64,000 nt of DNA from Candidatus Blastococcus massiliensis AP3. Its GTDB lineage: Bacteria > Actinomycetota > Actinomycetes > Mycobacteriales > Geodermatophilaceae. The notes below the pieces were generated by a model. The model was not told the DNA's origin. It saw only the letters and a program-made list of their open reading frames with translations, and searched no databases. Positions 40,638 to 49,407 of the stretch are shown here, in pieces. Position numbers and translations under genes: made by a program. The stretch covers positions 78,787 to 142,786 of the forward strand of contig NZ_HG931175.1 in assembly GCF_000582785.1 (NCBI RefSeq), in the 5' to 3' direction. Position 1 is the first letter of the stretch. Each line of letters opens with the position of its first letter.

Positions 40638-41567
40638 TCAGCCCTTCAGGGACTCCTCGACATCCGGGTTCTCCTCGAAGAAGGCCTCGACGGCCTCCTC
40701 GTACTGGCCCTCGCCGTACTCGTTGACGACGAGGTTCTCGAGGCTCCCGTACTGGTCGTCGGTGAGCTCGAAGCCCTCCATCAGCTCGGCGACCTCGGAG
40801 CAGTCGTCGCCGAAGCCGGTGCGGGCCAGGGTGTGCAGGCCCTCGGCCTCGCCGAGCGCGCCCTCCGGGTCCTCGAGGTCCTTGATCGGGAACTCGCTGT
40901 TGGCCCAGAACGGACGCCACAGGGTGACGACGATGTCCTCCTCCGCGTCCACGGCGGCCTGCAGCTCGGTCAGCATCGCGGTGGTGGAGGACTCGACCAG
41001 CTGGTAGGAGTCGGTGAGGCCGTAGGTCGGCATCACGTCCTCCTTGGTGATGCGGGTCAGGCCCGCGCCGGGCTCGATGCCGACGATCCGTCCGTCGAAG
41101 CGGTCGGCGTTGTCGGCCAGGTCGGCGATCGACTCGATGTCGACGTACTCGGGCACGGCGAAGGTCAGCCGGGCGCTGCCGTACCAGGCACCGAGGTCCT
41201 CGATGTCGTCGCCGTACTCCTCCATGTAGTCGGCGTGGGTCGCCTCCGACCAGGCCGAGGGGTAGACGTCGACGTCGCCACCGGCCAGGCCCGCGTACAG
41301 CGGCGCCGCGTCGGCGATCTCCTCGAACTCGACCTCGTAGCCCTTGTCCTCGAGGACGTTCTGCCACAGGTAGGCCATGCTCAGGCCGTCGGTCCAGGAG
41401 GGGATGAACCCGAGGGCGACCGACTCGCAGCTGCTGCTGCTGCCGCCGTTCCCGGAGGCGTTGGTGTCGTCGCCTCCGTCGTCACCGCCGCAGGCCGTGG
41501 CCGTCAGGGCGACGGCGGCCAGACCGGCCGCCACCTTCATGCTGCGGCGCTTTCGCTGCCCCGTCAT
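40638..41567 (-). CDS. proX: Glycine betaine/choline ABC transporter substrate-binding lipoprotein
   Basis: A 309-aa lipoprotein of the OpuAC family. The lipobox LTATAC puts the lipidated cysteine at about residue 26, followed by a Gly/Asp/Ser linker and the binding domain. Aromatic residues expected to cage the quaternary ammonium are present (for example PSWTDG, SAWSEATHADY, LWRPFWANS). AGAGGAG precedes the ATG. It is the last gene of proV-proW-proX and captures osmoprotectant outside the membrane. Confidence 0.92.
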   Translation of the reverse strand: MTGQRKRRSMKVAAGLAAVALTATACGGDDGGDDTNASGNGGSSSSCESVALGFIPSWTDGLSMAYLWQNVLEDKGYEVEFEEIADAAPLYAGLAGGDVDVYPSAWSEATHADYMEEYGDDIEDLGAWYGSARLTFAVPEYVDIESIADLADNADRFDGRIVGIEPGAGLTRITKEDVMPTYGLTDSYQLVESSTTAMLTELQAAVDAEEDIVVTLWRPFWANSEFPIKDLEDPEGALGEAEGLHTLARTGFGDDCSEVAELMEGFELTDDQYGSLENLVVNEYGEGQYEEAVEAFFEENPDVEESLKG

Positions 41568-41664
41568 GTCGTGCTCCTCTCGTCGTGTCGGCCCGCGTCG
41601 GTGCGGACCGTCGTACGTGTTCGACCGGCGGGCGCCCTACGGCGTCCGCTCGGTGACGTGCTGA

Positions 41665-42648
41665 TCAGCTGCCGGTCCCCGCGGGGATCCGGCCCGGCTC
41701 GGCTGCGTCCGGGGAGGCGGCGACCGGGGTGCCCACCGCCGGCGCGGTCCGCCGGCGGACGAGCGCCGACCGCCAGCCGCCGGTGCCCTTCCGCTCGCCG
41801 AAGGAGGCGGTCAGCCGGTCCAGGAAGATCGCCAGGATCACCACGGACAGTCCCGCCTCGAACCCCAGCCCGAGGTTGAGCCGGGAGATGCTGGTGACGA
41901 CGACCTGGCCCAGGCCGGGCGCTCCGATGAGGCCGGCGATGACGGCCATGGACAGCGCGAGCATGATCACCTGGTTGACGCCGGCCATGATCGTCGGCCG
42001 CGCCAGAGGCAGCTCGATGCCGCGCAGGATCTGCCACGGCGAGCTGCCGAACGCATGCCCCGCCTCGACCGTCTCCCGGTCCACCTGGCGGATGCCGAGC
42101 TCGGTCAGCCGGACACCCGGCGGCAGCGCGAAGATGATCGTGGTGACGACGCCGGGGACCAGTCCGATGCTGAAGAAGGTCACCGCGGGGATCAGGTACA
42201 CGAACGCCGGCATCGTCTGCATGAGGTCGAGGACCGGGCGGACGGCAGCGCTGACCCGCGAGCTCTTCGCCGCCGCGATGCCGACGGGGATCGCGATGAC
42301 CACCGACACCACCGTGGCGAACAGCACCAGGGCGAGGGTGTCCATCGCCTGCTCCCAGAGCTCCATGCTCTGGATCAGCAGCAGGCCGGCCAGCGACCCC
42401 ACGGCGAAGACGACCGAGCGGACGAACAGCGCCAGCACCGCGAGGAGCGCGGCGAACAGCAGCGGCGGCAGCACCAGCAGAGCGTCGGTGACGCCGTCGA
42501 CAGCGCTCTCGGTGCCGGAGCTGATGGCGTCGAAGACCGGGTCGAGGTTGTCCTTCAGCCAGTCGATGGCGGAGTCGGCCCAGTCCCCCACCGGGATGCG
42601 GGGAAGGGGGCCCTCGTCGACGGCGAGCAGCGTGGTCGGCTCAGCCAC
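41665..42648 (-). CDS. proW: Glycine betaine/choline ABC transporter permease
   Basis: A 327-aa permease with about six to seven helices and the BPD-transporter EAA-like loop (ELGIRQVDRETVEAGHAFG). The N-terminal 60 residues resemble the ProW extension. The GTG at 42646-42648 has GGAGGG upstream and overlaps the proV stop by 8 nt; a GTG ten codons earlier is less likely. It forms the membrane channel with ProV as motor. Confidence 0.93.
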   Translation of the reverse strand: MAEPTTLLAVDEGPLPRIPVGDWADSAIDWLKDNLDPVFDAISSGTESAVDGVTDALLVLPPLLFAALLAVLALFVRSVVFAVGSLAGLLLIQSMELWEQAMDTLALVLFATVVSVVIAIPVGIAAAKSSRVSAAVRPVLDLMQTMPAFVYLIPAVTFFSIGLVPGVVTTIIFALPPGVRLTELGIRQVDRETVEAGHAFGSSPWQILRGIELPLARPTIMAGVNQVIMLALSMAVIAGLIGAPGLGQVVVTSISRLNLGLGFEAGLSVVILAIFLDRLTASFGERKGTGGWRSALVRRRTAPAVGTPVAASPDAAEPGRIPAGTGS

Positions 42649-43870
42649 GGGAGCCCTCCAGCTGGTCGGCGCGGTCACCGACGGACCCGGCGGGAGCGCG
42701 GCCGTCGGACGGCGTGCCGGCCAGCGCGGCGAGGACGGCCCGGGAGTCGACCAGCCCGCAGGGGCGCCCCGCGTCGTCCACGACGATCACGGGCGCGTCG
42801 CTCGCGCCGGCCGGGGCCAGCACGTCGGCCAGCGACGTCGTCGGGGTGACGCGGGCGGCCGGCGGGCGGACCGCGGCGGCGACGTCGCCGGAGGAGGTCA
42901 TGAGGTCGGCGCCGGTGGCCACGCCGACGAGGCGGCCGTCCCGGTCCACGACGACGAGTGCCGTGAGGTTTCGCTCGCGCAGCGTGGCCAGGGCGGCCGG
43001 CGGGGCGAGATCAGCGGGCACCGTCGTCACCGGCACCATGACGTCGCCCACGGCGAACACCCGCGAGCGGTCGACGTCGGCGAGGAACCGCTCGACGTAC
43101 TCGTCGCCGGGGTTGGCGAGGATCGACTCGGGCGTGCCGAGACGCACGATCCGGCCGTCCCGCATGATCGCGATCCGGTCGCCCAGGCGCATGGCCTCGT
43201 TGAGGTCGTGGGTGATGAAGACGATCGTCTTGCCCAGCCGGGCCTGCAGCTCCAGCAGCTGGTCCTGCATCTCCCTGCGGATCAGCGGGTCGAGGGCGCT
43301 GAACGCCTCGTCCATGAGCAGCACGTCGGCCTCCGAGGCGAGCGCCCGGGCCAGGCCGACCCGCTGCTGCATGCCACCGGAGAGCTGGTCGGGGCGCTTG
43401 TCGCCCTGACCGGCGAGCCCGACCATCTCCAGGGCCTCGCGAGCGGCGGCCAGCCGGGTCCGCCGGTCGACCCCGCGCACCTCGAGGGCGTAGGCGGCGT
43501 TGTCCGCCACGCTGCGGTGCGGCAGGAGGGCGAAGTGCTGGAAGACCATGCTGATGCGGCGCTGACGGACGTCGCGGAGGCGCTTGCCCCTGAGTGCGGT
43601 GATCTCGTCGTCACCGACGTGGACGGTGCCCGCCGTCGGCTCGAGCAGGCCGTTGAGCATGCGGATGAGGGTCGACTTGCCCGAGCCCGACAGCCCCATG
43701 ACGACGAAGATCTCACCGGGCTCCACCCGCAGGTCGACGTCGATCACCGCGGGGGTGGCTCCCGAGGCACGGATCTCGTCCGCGGAGGCACCGGCGCGCA
43801 GTCGCTCCACCGCGTCGCCCGGGGTCCTTCCGAAGACCTTGAAGAGGCCCTCGACTCGTAGTGCGGTCAC
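42641..43870 (-). CDS. proV: Glycine betaine/choline ABC transporter ATP-binding protein with CBS domains
   Basis: A 409-aa ATPase. The ABC core has Walker A GLSGSGKST, signature QLSGGMQQR and Walker B VLLMDEAFSALDP. An N-terminal extension (AGASADEIRASGATP) and two C-terminal CBS repeats (from about residue 285) match OpuAA/ProV, where CBS pairs sense ionic strength. The GTG at 43868-43870 follows AGAGGG. It is the first gene of the operon, with a leader of unknown length upstream. Confidence 0.94.
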   Translation of the reverse strand: MTALRVEGLFKVFGRTPGDAVERLRAGASADEIRASGATPAVIDVDLRVEPGEIFVVMGLSGSGKSTLIRMLNGLLEPTAGTVHVGDDEITALRGKRLRDVRQRRISMVFQHFALLPHRSVADNAAYALEVRGVDRRTRLAAAREALEMVGLAGQGDKRPDQLSGGMQQRVGLARALASEADVLLMDEAFSALDPLIRREMQDQLLELQARLGKTIVFITHDLNEAMRLGDRIAIMRDGRIVRLGTPESILANPGDEYVERFLADVDRSRVFAVGDVMVPVTTVPADLAPPAALATLRERNLTALVVVDRDGRLVGVATGADLMTSSGDVAAAVRPPAARVTPTTSLADVLAPAGASDAPVIVVDDAGRPCGLVDSRAVLAALAGTPSDGRAPAGSVGDRADQLEGSRG

Positions 43871-44205
43871 ATGTCCCTCTCGCCTGGGTTCCGTCGGCCG
43901 TTCGCTCGACGGAGCCGGTGTGCCGGGTGGGCTCTCTCCGCGCTGCCCGGTGGAACGACGAACGGACCGCCTTCCACCCATACCCGGCCGGCCTCGCTGG
44001 TCGAGGCACGCCCGTCGCACGGCGCGGTCGGACCGCGTCGTGCCGTTATCCGACGAGCCAACCTACCGGCGGTTCACTGCCCGGAACCCCGCCGAACGGG
44101 CAATCGATAAGTACCTGTAACCCGATCGTCACACCGCTGCGCCGGCCGGACACGCCGTGTCACGACCCCTGGAGCTCGGTCGTCCGCGGGGTGCACCCGG
44201 TGCTC
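43871..44205. other. Intergenic region upstream of proV
   Basis: A 335-nt gap between proV and a small acidic-protein gene, both on the minus strand. It includes a TAGGTT box near 44062-44067 (minus strand), which would give proV a leader of roughly 185 nt, and an AT-rich stretch around 44100-44125. I recognise no riboswitch in the leader. Confidence 0.4.
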
Positions 44206-44469
44206 TCAGCCGGGGATGTCGTCCTCGTCCGGAGGGACGTCGGCCTCCTGCTCGAGGAGGTCCGCCTCGTTCGCCTCGCGATCGCCGACGGGCCGCAGGG
44301 GGCTACCCGCCTCCCCCGGCCGCGCGGACAGCTGCTGCTCGAGGGCGTCGGCCTCCGGCACACCGTCGCCGGGCGTCGCGGCGTCGCCGGCCACGGTCAC
44401 CGCCGGTGGGACGAGCAGCGCCTCCTGCTCCGCGCGGTCGGCGTCGTTCGCAGTACCGGGATCGGTCAC
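44206..44469 (-). CDS. Small acidic protein of unknown function
   Basis: An 87-aa, very acidic and probably disordered protein. It repeats the pattern EADALEQQLSA and EANEADLLEQEADVP, ending PPDEDDIPG. Such short DALEQ/DLLEQ proteins are common in actinobacteria without known function. GTG start at 44467-44469 with GGGAGG upstream. It is encoded alone. Confidence 0.7.
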   Translation of the reverse strand: MTDPGTANDADRAEQEALLVPPAVTVAGDAATPGDGVPEADALEQQLSARPGEAGSPLRPVGDREANEADLLEQEADVPPDEDDIPG

Positions 44470-44600
44470 GTCGTCCTCCCTCGGGATGCGGTCGGGTCCG
44501 GTTCCCATCCTGCCGTCCCCGCGCCGGTCCGGCAGGCCGGCGGTGGAAGCCGTGGGTCGATCGCGTGACCGAGCGGCGACGGGCAGGCACAATCGGGCTG

Positions 44601-44804
44601 ATGGAGGCGGCCGCGGATTACGAGTTCGCGCCGCTGCGGATCCCGCCGGGCACGTCCCGGTCCGCGGCGGCGACCATGCTGAGTCTTCAGGCCGACGTCG
44701 GCGGCTGGGAGCTCGCTCGGCTGCAACTGCACGCCGACGGCACCCGCAAGGTGGTCCTGCGACGCCGCTCGCGCCTCTCCTACCTGCCCGGCCCGGTCGT
44801 CTAG
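44601..44804 (+). CDS. DUF5703 family protein
   Basis: A 67-aa protein that fits the actinobacterial DUF5703 family: YEFAPLRIPPGTSRSAAATML opening split over one helix, then GGWELARLQLHADGTRKVVLRRR. It has no signal peptide and no catalytic residue. The ATG at 44601 follows CACAAT by 7 nt. It converges on the quinone oxidoreductase gene across a repeat element. Confidence 0.75.
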   Translation: MEAAADYEFAPLRIPPGTSRSAAATMLSLQADVGGWELARLQLHADGTRKVVLRRRSRLSYLPGPVV

Positions 44805-44805
44805 G

Positions 44806-44851
44806 CCCTCGCAGGGTCCCGCCGCGAGCGTGCGAGCGGTGGGGGCGAGGG
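44806..44851 (+). repeat. Dispersed inverted-repeat element, family A, copy 2
   Basis: Arms CCCTCGC (44806-44812) and GCGAGGG (44845-44851) pair over a 32-nt core with CCGCCGCGAGCGTGCGAG and then GGTGGGG, followed by GGTCCTCTTTCA. The core is nearly the same as in copy 1 at trmI. It separates two converging genes. Confidence 0.65.
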
Positions 44852-44860
44852 GGTCCTCTT

Positions 44861-45817
44861 TCAGGGAACGAGGACGACCTTGCCGACGGTGCCGCGGTCG
44901 GCGAGCCGGGCCAGCGCCTGCGGCGCCTGGTCCAGCGGGAGCACGTCGCCCACCAGCGGGTCGATGTGCCCCTCGGCGACCAGTCGCAGGAGCTCCTCGT
45001 GCGTGCGCCAGAACAGCGCCGGCTCGTGCTTGCGGTACAGCCCCCAGTGCAGGCCGACGACGCTGTAGTTCTTCACCAGCACGTGGTTGGCCGGCGCGTC
45101 CGGCAGCCGGCCGCTGGTGAAGCCCACGACCAGCAGTCGCCCCTCGAACGCGATGCACCTGCGCGACTTGTCGAACACGTCGCCGCCGACCGGGTCGTAG
45201 ACGACGTCGGCGCCGTGCCCGCCGGTGATCTCCTTGACGAGCGGGACGAAGTCCTCGGCCGTGTAGTCGATGACCTGATCGGCCCCGAGCTGCCGGCAGA
45301 CCTCCGTCTTGTCCGGCCCGCCCGCGGTCGCGATCACCCGCGCGCCGGCGGCCTTGCCCAGCTGGATGGCGGCCGAGCCCACGCCGCCCGCGCCCGCGTG
45401 CACGAGCAGCCACTCTCCCGCCTGCAGGTGGGCACGGCGGTGCAGGCCGACGTGACCCGTCGAGTAGGTGAGGTACAGCGACGCGGCCTTCTCGTCGGAG
45501 AGTTCCTCGGGCGCGGGATAGGCGGAGGCGGCATCCATGAGGGCGTACTCCGCGAAGGCGCCGGGGCCGCCCGACGGCGAGCCGATCACCCGCTGGCCGG
45601 TGCCGACGACCTCGCCGCACAGCTCCACGCCCGGGGTGAACGGCAGCGGTGGCCGCTCCTGGTACTTGCCCTGCGCCATGAGCACGTCGGGGAAGTTGAG
45701 CGCGGCCGCCCGGACCTTCACCAGGACCTGCCCGTCGCCGGGGGTGGGCGTCTCGACCTCGTCGAAGCTCATGACGTCCGCAGGATCGCCGAGCTCGTGG
45801 ACCCGCCATGCGCGCAT
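44861..45817 (-). CDS. NADPH:quinone oxidoreductase family protein (zinc-independent MDR)
   Basis: A 318-aa medium-chain reductase. The GroES-like N-terminal domain contains LNFPDVLMAQGKYQ and FTPGVELCGEV; the Rossmann domain has VHAGAGGVGSAAIQLGK as the NADPH loop. Zinc ligands of alcohol dehydrogenases are absent, as in the quinone oxidoreductase branch. ATG at 45815-45817 (MRAWRVHELG). Substrate unknown. Confidence 0.9.
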   Translation of the reverse strand: MRAWRVHELGDPADVMSFDEVETPTPGDGQVLVKVRAAALNFPDVLMAQGKYQERPPLPFTPGVELCGEVVGTGQRVIGSPSGGPGAFAEYALMDAASAYPAPEELSDEKAASLYLTYSTGHVGLHRRAHLQAGEWLLVHAGAGGVGSAAIQLGKAAGARVIATAGGPDKTEVCRQLGADQVIDYTAEDFVPLVKEITGGHGADVVYDPVGGDVFDKSRRCIAFEGRLLVVGFTSGRLPDAPANHVLVKNYSVVGLHWGLYRKHEPALFWRTHEELLRLVAEGHIDPLVGDVLPLDQAPQALARLADRGTVGKVVLVP

Positions 45818-45938
45818 GTCCCCGACCCTGCCAGATGCGGGGTGACGACCGTCACCTGCCCCTGACCAGCGTTCGCTGACCGCCGGGGGTCGTGACAAGG
45901 TGCTGGCGACGACGCCCGGCCCGAACGGTGAGGACCGC

Positions 45939-46514
45939 ATGAGACAGCACCTGACGGACCCGCTGCGATTCTTCGCCGCCTTCGTCGCGCATCCGCGCCA
46001 GATGGGCGCGGTCCTGCCCACGTCCCGCAGCGCCGTGCGCGACATGCTCGACCTGGCCGACGTCCCCGCCGCCGACCTGGTCGTGGAGCTCGGGGCCGGC
46101 ACCGGCGTGCAGACCGGCGAGATCCTGGCCCGGCTGAAGCCGGACGCCCGGCTGGTGGCCGTGGAGATCGACTCCAAGCTGTCCTCGCTGCTGCGGGAGC
46201 GCTACGCCGGGGACGACCGGCTGCTGGTCGTGACCGACTCGGCCGAGAAGGTGGATGCCTACCTGGACGGGCAGCGGGCCGACGTGCTCGTCTCCGCGAT
46301 CCCCTTCACCTCGCTCGACGGCAAGCTGCGGAAGCGGATCCTGGACGCGCTCCCGGGCCTGCTCGCACCGCAGGGCGTCATGGTGATGATCCAGTACTCG
46401 CCGCTGATGCTGGGCGAGCTCCGCCGCCGGTTCCGTTCGGTGCGCTGGCGGATCACGCCGTGGAACGTCCCGCCGGCCTTCCTCTTCGCCTGCTCCCAGG
46501 ACGACGCCGCCTGA
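45939..46514 (+). CDS. SAM-dependent methyltransferase (phospholipid N-methyltransferase-like)
   Basis: A 191-aa class I methyltransferase. The SAM loop is VVELGAGTGVQTGEIL, the acidic residue that binds the ribose is in LVAVEIDSK, and the front segment FFAAFVAHPRQMGAVLPTS is typical of PmtA/rRNA-dimethylase-like lipid methyltransferases. The ATG at 45939 has GAGG upstream; an earlier in-frame start is weaker. It converges on a SRPBCC gene. Confidence 0.82.
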   Translation: MRQHLTDPLRFFAAFVAHPRQMGAVLPTSRSAVRDMLDLADVPAADLVVELGAGTGVQTGEILARLKPDARLVAVEIDSKLSSLLRERYAGDDRLLVVTDSAEKVDAYLDGQRADVLVSAIPFTSLDGKLRKRILDALPGLLAPQGVMVMIQYSPLMLGELRRRFRSVRWRITPWNVPPAFLFACSQDDAA

Positions 46515-46955
46515 TCAGGCGCGGGACTCGAGCACCCGCTGCCGAAGGGCGTCGTTCATCGCGCGGAACCCGGCCAGCGTGCCGCCGTCGAGGAAACCGC
46601 GGAGCGGCCGCACGAGCACCCCGCTGAAGTCCTCGCTCTGCACGAGGCGGGTGCCCTGCCCGGTGGGGTGCAGCTCGAAGCGGTGCCGGCCGTCGAAGAT
46701 GCCGGCGACCCCGAGGTGCCCGAGCCATTCGAGGACGGCGCCCTCCGTCGCTTCCGTGACCGTCGGCTTGATCGGCAGCGCGCGGCCACCGGGGGGCTGC
46801 AGTCGCAGGGTGAGCCGCTCCCCCGGCGCGACGGCGCCGGAGGCGGACGGGATGAAGGGGTTCCACTCGGCGTAGCCGGGCAGGTCGGTCAGCACCGCCC
46901 ACACGGACCCCGGGGGCGCCTCGATGTCGATCTCGGTGCTGATGCGGTGCCGCAC
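46515..46955 (-). CDS. SRPBCC family protein (START/Bet v1 fold)
   Basis: A 146-aa protein of the polyketide-cyclase/START fold with a hydrophobic cavity: IEAPPGSVWAVLTDLPGYAEWNPF is the typical opening and the C-terminal long helix is RAMNDALRQRVLES. It probably binds or carries a lipid-like compound. GTG start two bases after the upstream SDR stop, so the two form an operon. Confidence 0.85.
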   Translation of the reverse strand: MRHRISTEIDIEAPPGSVWAVLTDLPGYAEWNPFIPSASGAVAPGERLTLRLQPPGGRALPIKPTVTEATEGAVLEWLGHLGVAGIFDGRHRFELHPTGQGTRLVQSEDFSGVLVRPLRGFLDGGTLAGFRAMNDALRQRVLESRA

Positions 46956-46957
46956 GG

Positions 46958-47764
46958 TCAGCTCGCCGCGCCCGGCCGCAGGGCTCCGGGGACGGCGGCG
47001 GTCTCGCCGCTGGTGGTCTTCGCCGAGGGCACGCCCTTGAACTTGTACGGGATCGCGCCCAGGCCCGGCTGGATGACGTAGGCGGCGCCCGGCTCCCCCG
47101 ACGTCCAGGCCGCGAGCATCGCGTCGGCGACCTCCTCGGCGCTGAGCACCGGGAAGCCGGCCTGCTGGAACGTCTCGCGGATGCCGTCGATGATCGCGGT
47201 GTCGGCGAAGCCCGGGCAGATCGCGGTGACCTCGATGTTCTCACCGATGAGCCGCGGGGCCATGGAGCGGACGAAGGCGATCGCGCCGGCCTTGGCGACG
47301 CCGTAGCCGGGGTCGGTGGCCATGGGCGCCAGGCCCGCGAGCGACGCCGTCACCACGATCGAGCCGCCGCCGGCCCGGCGCAGGGCGGGCAGCGCGGCCT
47401 CGGTGCCGTAGACGACCCCGAGGAGGTCCACGTCCAGGACGTGCAGGAACTCGTCGACGTCGAGGGACTGGCGGGACTTCCCGGCGATGCCGGCGTTGAG
47501 GAAGGTGGCGTCCAGGCGGCCGTGCTCGGCCTCCACCTGGTCGACGACGGCCTGGTTGGCGGCGCGGTCGGTGACGTCGAGGGCGACGAAGGGGCAGCCC
47601 AGCTCCTCGGCGACGGCGCGGTTGCGCTCGCTGTCGAGGTCGGCGAGGACGGCGGTGACGTCGAGCGCCTCCAGCTTCGTGGCGAGGGCGCGGCCGAAGC
47701 CACCGGTCCCTCCGGTGATGAGCGCGACGGAGCCGGGACGGGGAGCTGCAGTGGTGGAGGTCAC
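46958..47764 (-). CDS. Short-chain dehydrogenase/reductase (SDR)
   Basis: A 268-aa classical SDR. The cofactor loop is TGGTGGFGRALA, the NNAG-like strand LNAGIAG, the catalytic residues are Ser in VVTASLAG and Tyr-x-x-x-Lys in YGVAKAGAIAF. The C-terminal 40 residues extend beyond the fold. GTG start at 47762-47764. It lies between the M20 peptidase and the SRPBCC gene on the same strand, 19 nt below the peptidase. Confidence 0.88.
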   Translation of the reverse strand: MTSTTAAPRPGSVALITGGTGGFGRALATKLEALDVTAVLADLDSERNRAVAEELGCPFVALDVTDRAANQAVVDQVEAEHGRLDATFLNAGIAGKSRQSLDVDEFLHVLDVDLLGVVYGTEAALPALRRAGGGSIVVTASLAGLAPMATDPGYGVAKAGAIAFVRSMAPRLIGENIEVTAICPGFADTAIIDGIRETFQQAGFPVLSAEEVADAMLAAWTSGEPGAAYVIQPGLGAIPYKFKGVPSAKTTSGETAAVPGALRPGAAS

Positions 47765-47783
47765 CCCTGCATCACACCACGGC

Positions 47784-49103
47784 TCAGGCGCTGCGCAGGA
47801 ACCGGTCGAGCACGCGGACGCCGAACGTCAGCGACTCGACCGGCACCCGCTCGTCGATGCCGTGGAAGAGCGAGGCGAAGTCGAGGTCCGCGGGCAGCCG
47901 CAGCGGCGAGAAGCCGAAGCAGCGCATGCCCAGGCGCTGGAAGCTCTTGGCGTCGGTGCCGCCGCTCATCGTGAAGGGCACGGGGCGCGCGCCGTCGTCC
48001 TCGGCCTTGAGAGCGGCGACCATCGAGTCGACCAGCGGCCCGTCGAACGTCGTCTCCACCGCCTGGTCGTGGACCAGCCACTCCCGCTGGATCCCCTCGC
48101 CGACCAGGGCGGCCAGCTGGCGCTCGAACTCCTCCTCCTGGCCGTAGAGGAACCGGCCGTCGACCGTCGCGCTGGCGGTGCCCGGGATGACGTTGGCCTT
48201 GTAGCCGGCGTCGAGCATCGTGGGATTGGCCGTGTTGCGCAGGGCGGCCCCGATCATCCGGCTGATGCTGCCCAGCCGGGCCAGGGCCTGCTCCGGCTCG
48301 GCCGGGTCCAGCTCGATGCCGTAGGCGTCCTCGACCGCGGCCAGGAACTCCCGCATCGGCGAGGTCAGGGTGAGCGGGAAGCGGTGCGACCCGAGCCGGG
48401 CGACGGCCTCGCACAGCCGCGTGACCGCGTTGTCGTCGTGGACGAACGAGCCGTGCCCCGGCTTGCCACCGGCGGTCAGGCGCATCCAGGCCAGGCCCTT
48501 CTCCGCCGTCTGCACGAGGTAGAGCCGCAGGTCGTCGCGGACGGTGATGCTGAAGCCGCCGACCTCGCTGATCGCCTCGGTGCAGCCCTCGAGGAGGTCG
48601 GGGTGCTGGTCGACGAGGAAGTGCGCGCCGAGCTTGCCGCCTGCCTCCTCGTCGGCGACGTACGCCAGCACGATGTCGCGCGGCGGCTGCACGCCCGTGC
48701 GGGCCCACTCCCGCACGAGAGCCAGGACCATGGCGTCCATGTCCTTCATGTCCACCGCGCCCCGGCCCCAGATGTAGCCGTCGCGCTCCTCGCCGGAGAA
48801 GGGGTGGACGCTCCACTCGGAGGGGTCGGCGGGGACGACGTCGAGGTGGCCGTGCACGAGCAGCGCGGGGCGGCTGCGGTCGGCGCCGGGGATGCGGGCG
48901 ACGAGGCTGGCCCGGCCGCGCTCGGACTCGACGATCTGCGACCCGATGCCGACCTCGTCGAGCTTGCCCGCCACCCACTCCGCGGCGACCCGCTCCCCCG
49001 CGCTCGTGGCCGTGTCGCCGGTGTTCGTCGTGTCGATCCGGATCAGGTCGGAGAGCAGTTCGGCGACCTCGTCCTGTGCCGTCACCTGCGGGTTGCTGTC
49101 CAC
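47784..49103 (-). CDS. M20 family metallopeptidase/amidohydrolase
   Basis: A 439-aa di-zinc hydrolase of the M20/M25/M40 group (ArgE/DapE/carboxypeptidase relatives). The first metal site is LLVHGHLDVVPAD and the catalytic glutamate pair is in YVADEEAGGKLGA; a dimerisation domain is inserted after about residue 200. It could be a succinyl-diaminopimelate desuccinylase-like enzyme or a dipeptidase. GTG start at 49101-49103, 6 nt after TAGGCT. Confidence 0.9.
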   Translation of the reverse strand: MDSNPQVTAQDEVAELLSDLIRIDTTNTGDTATSAGERVAAEWVAGKLDEVGIGSQIVESERGRASLVARIPGADRSRPALLVHGHLDVVPADPSEWSVHPFSGEERDGYIWGRGAVDMKDMDAMVLALVREWARTGVQPPRDIVLAYVADEEAGGKLGAHFLVDQHPDLLEGCTEAISEVGGFSITVRDDLRLYLVQTAEKGLAWMRLTAGGKPGHGSFVHDDNAVTRLCEAVARLGSHRFPLTLTSPMREFLAAVEDAYGIELDPAEPEQALARLGSISRMIGAALRNTANPTMLDAGYKANVIPGTASATVDGRFLYGQEEEFERQLAALVGEGIQREWLVHDQAVETTFDGPLVDSMVAALKAEDDGARPVPFTMSGGTDAKSFQRLGMRCFGFSPLRLPADLDFASLFHGIDERVPVESLTFGVRVLDRFLRSA

Positions 49104-49115
49104 CCGTCGAGCCTA
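49104..49115 (-). promoter_or_regulatory. -10 box for the leaderless M20 gene
   Basis: TAGGCT on the minus strand (49110-49115) is followed by 6 nt and the GTG start. Confidence 0.55.
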
Positions 49116-49221
49116 GAGCCGCCTTCTCCGCGCGCCAGCGGGCGCGGCAGAACCCGGCCGACGACGGCGTCGGGGGGTGCGTGATCGGCCCCGCGGGCTC
49201 GGGTAGTCTTGCCCCGCACTC

Positions 49222-49306
49222 GTCCGGGTGGCGGAATGGCAGACGCGCTAGCTTGAGGTGCTAGTGCCCTTTATCGGGCGTGGGGGTTCAAGTCCCCCCT
49301 CGGACA
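49222..49306 (+). tRNA. tRNA-Leu (anticodon GAG)
   Basis: An 85-nt class II tRNA. The acceptor arms GTCCGGG and CTCGGAC pair, the anticodon stem is CTAGC/GCTAG with loop TTGAGGT (GAG at 49255-49257), a long variable arm (CCCTTTATCGGG) follows and the T-loop is GTTCAAGTC. CCA is not encoded. The 3' end abuts the integrase module, so it is the likely attachment site of the element to the right. Confidence 0.95.
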
Positions 49307-49312
49307 CAACAT

Positions 49313-49348
49313 CGCCCCGGTGTTCCTGCACGTCAGGAGCCCGGGGCG
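49313..49348 (+). terminator. Hairpin downstream of tRNA-Leu
   Basis: CGCCCCGG (49313-49320) and CCGGGGCG (49341-49348) form a perfect 8-bp stem over a 20-nt loop, then TTCT. It begins six nt after the tRNA. Confidence 0.7.
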
Positions 49349-49375
49349 TTCTGCTGGAACGGCCTCCTAGGGCCT

Positions 49376-49394
49376 CGTGATACCCGCGTGATAC
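49376..49394. repeat. Short phased direct repeat between tRNA and integrase
   Basis: CGTGATAC occurs at 49376-49383 and 49387-49394, so the copies are 11 bp apart, one helical turn. They lie between the tRNA and the integrase stop, where arm-type integrase or excisionase sites are expected. Confidence 0.4.
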
Positions 49395-49407
49395 TTCGCG
49401 CACCGGA

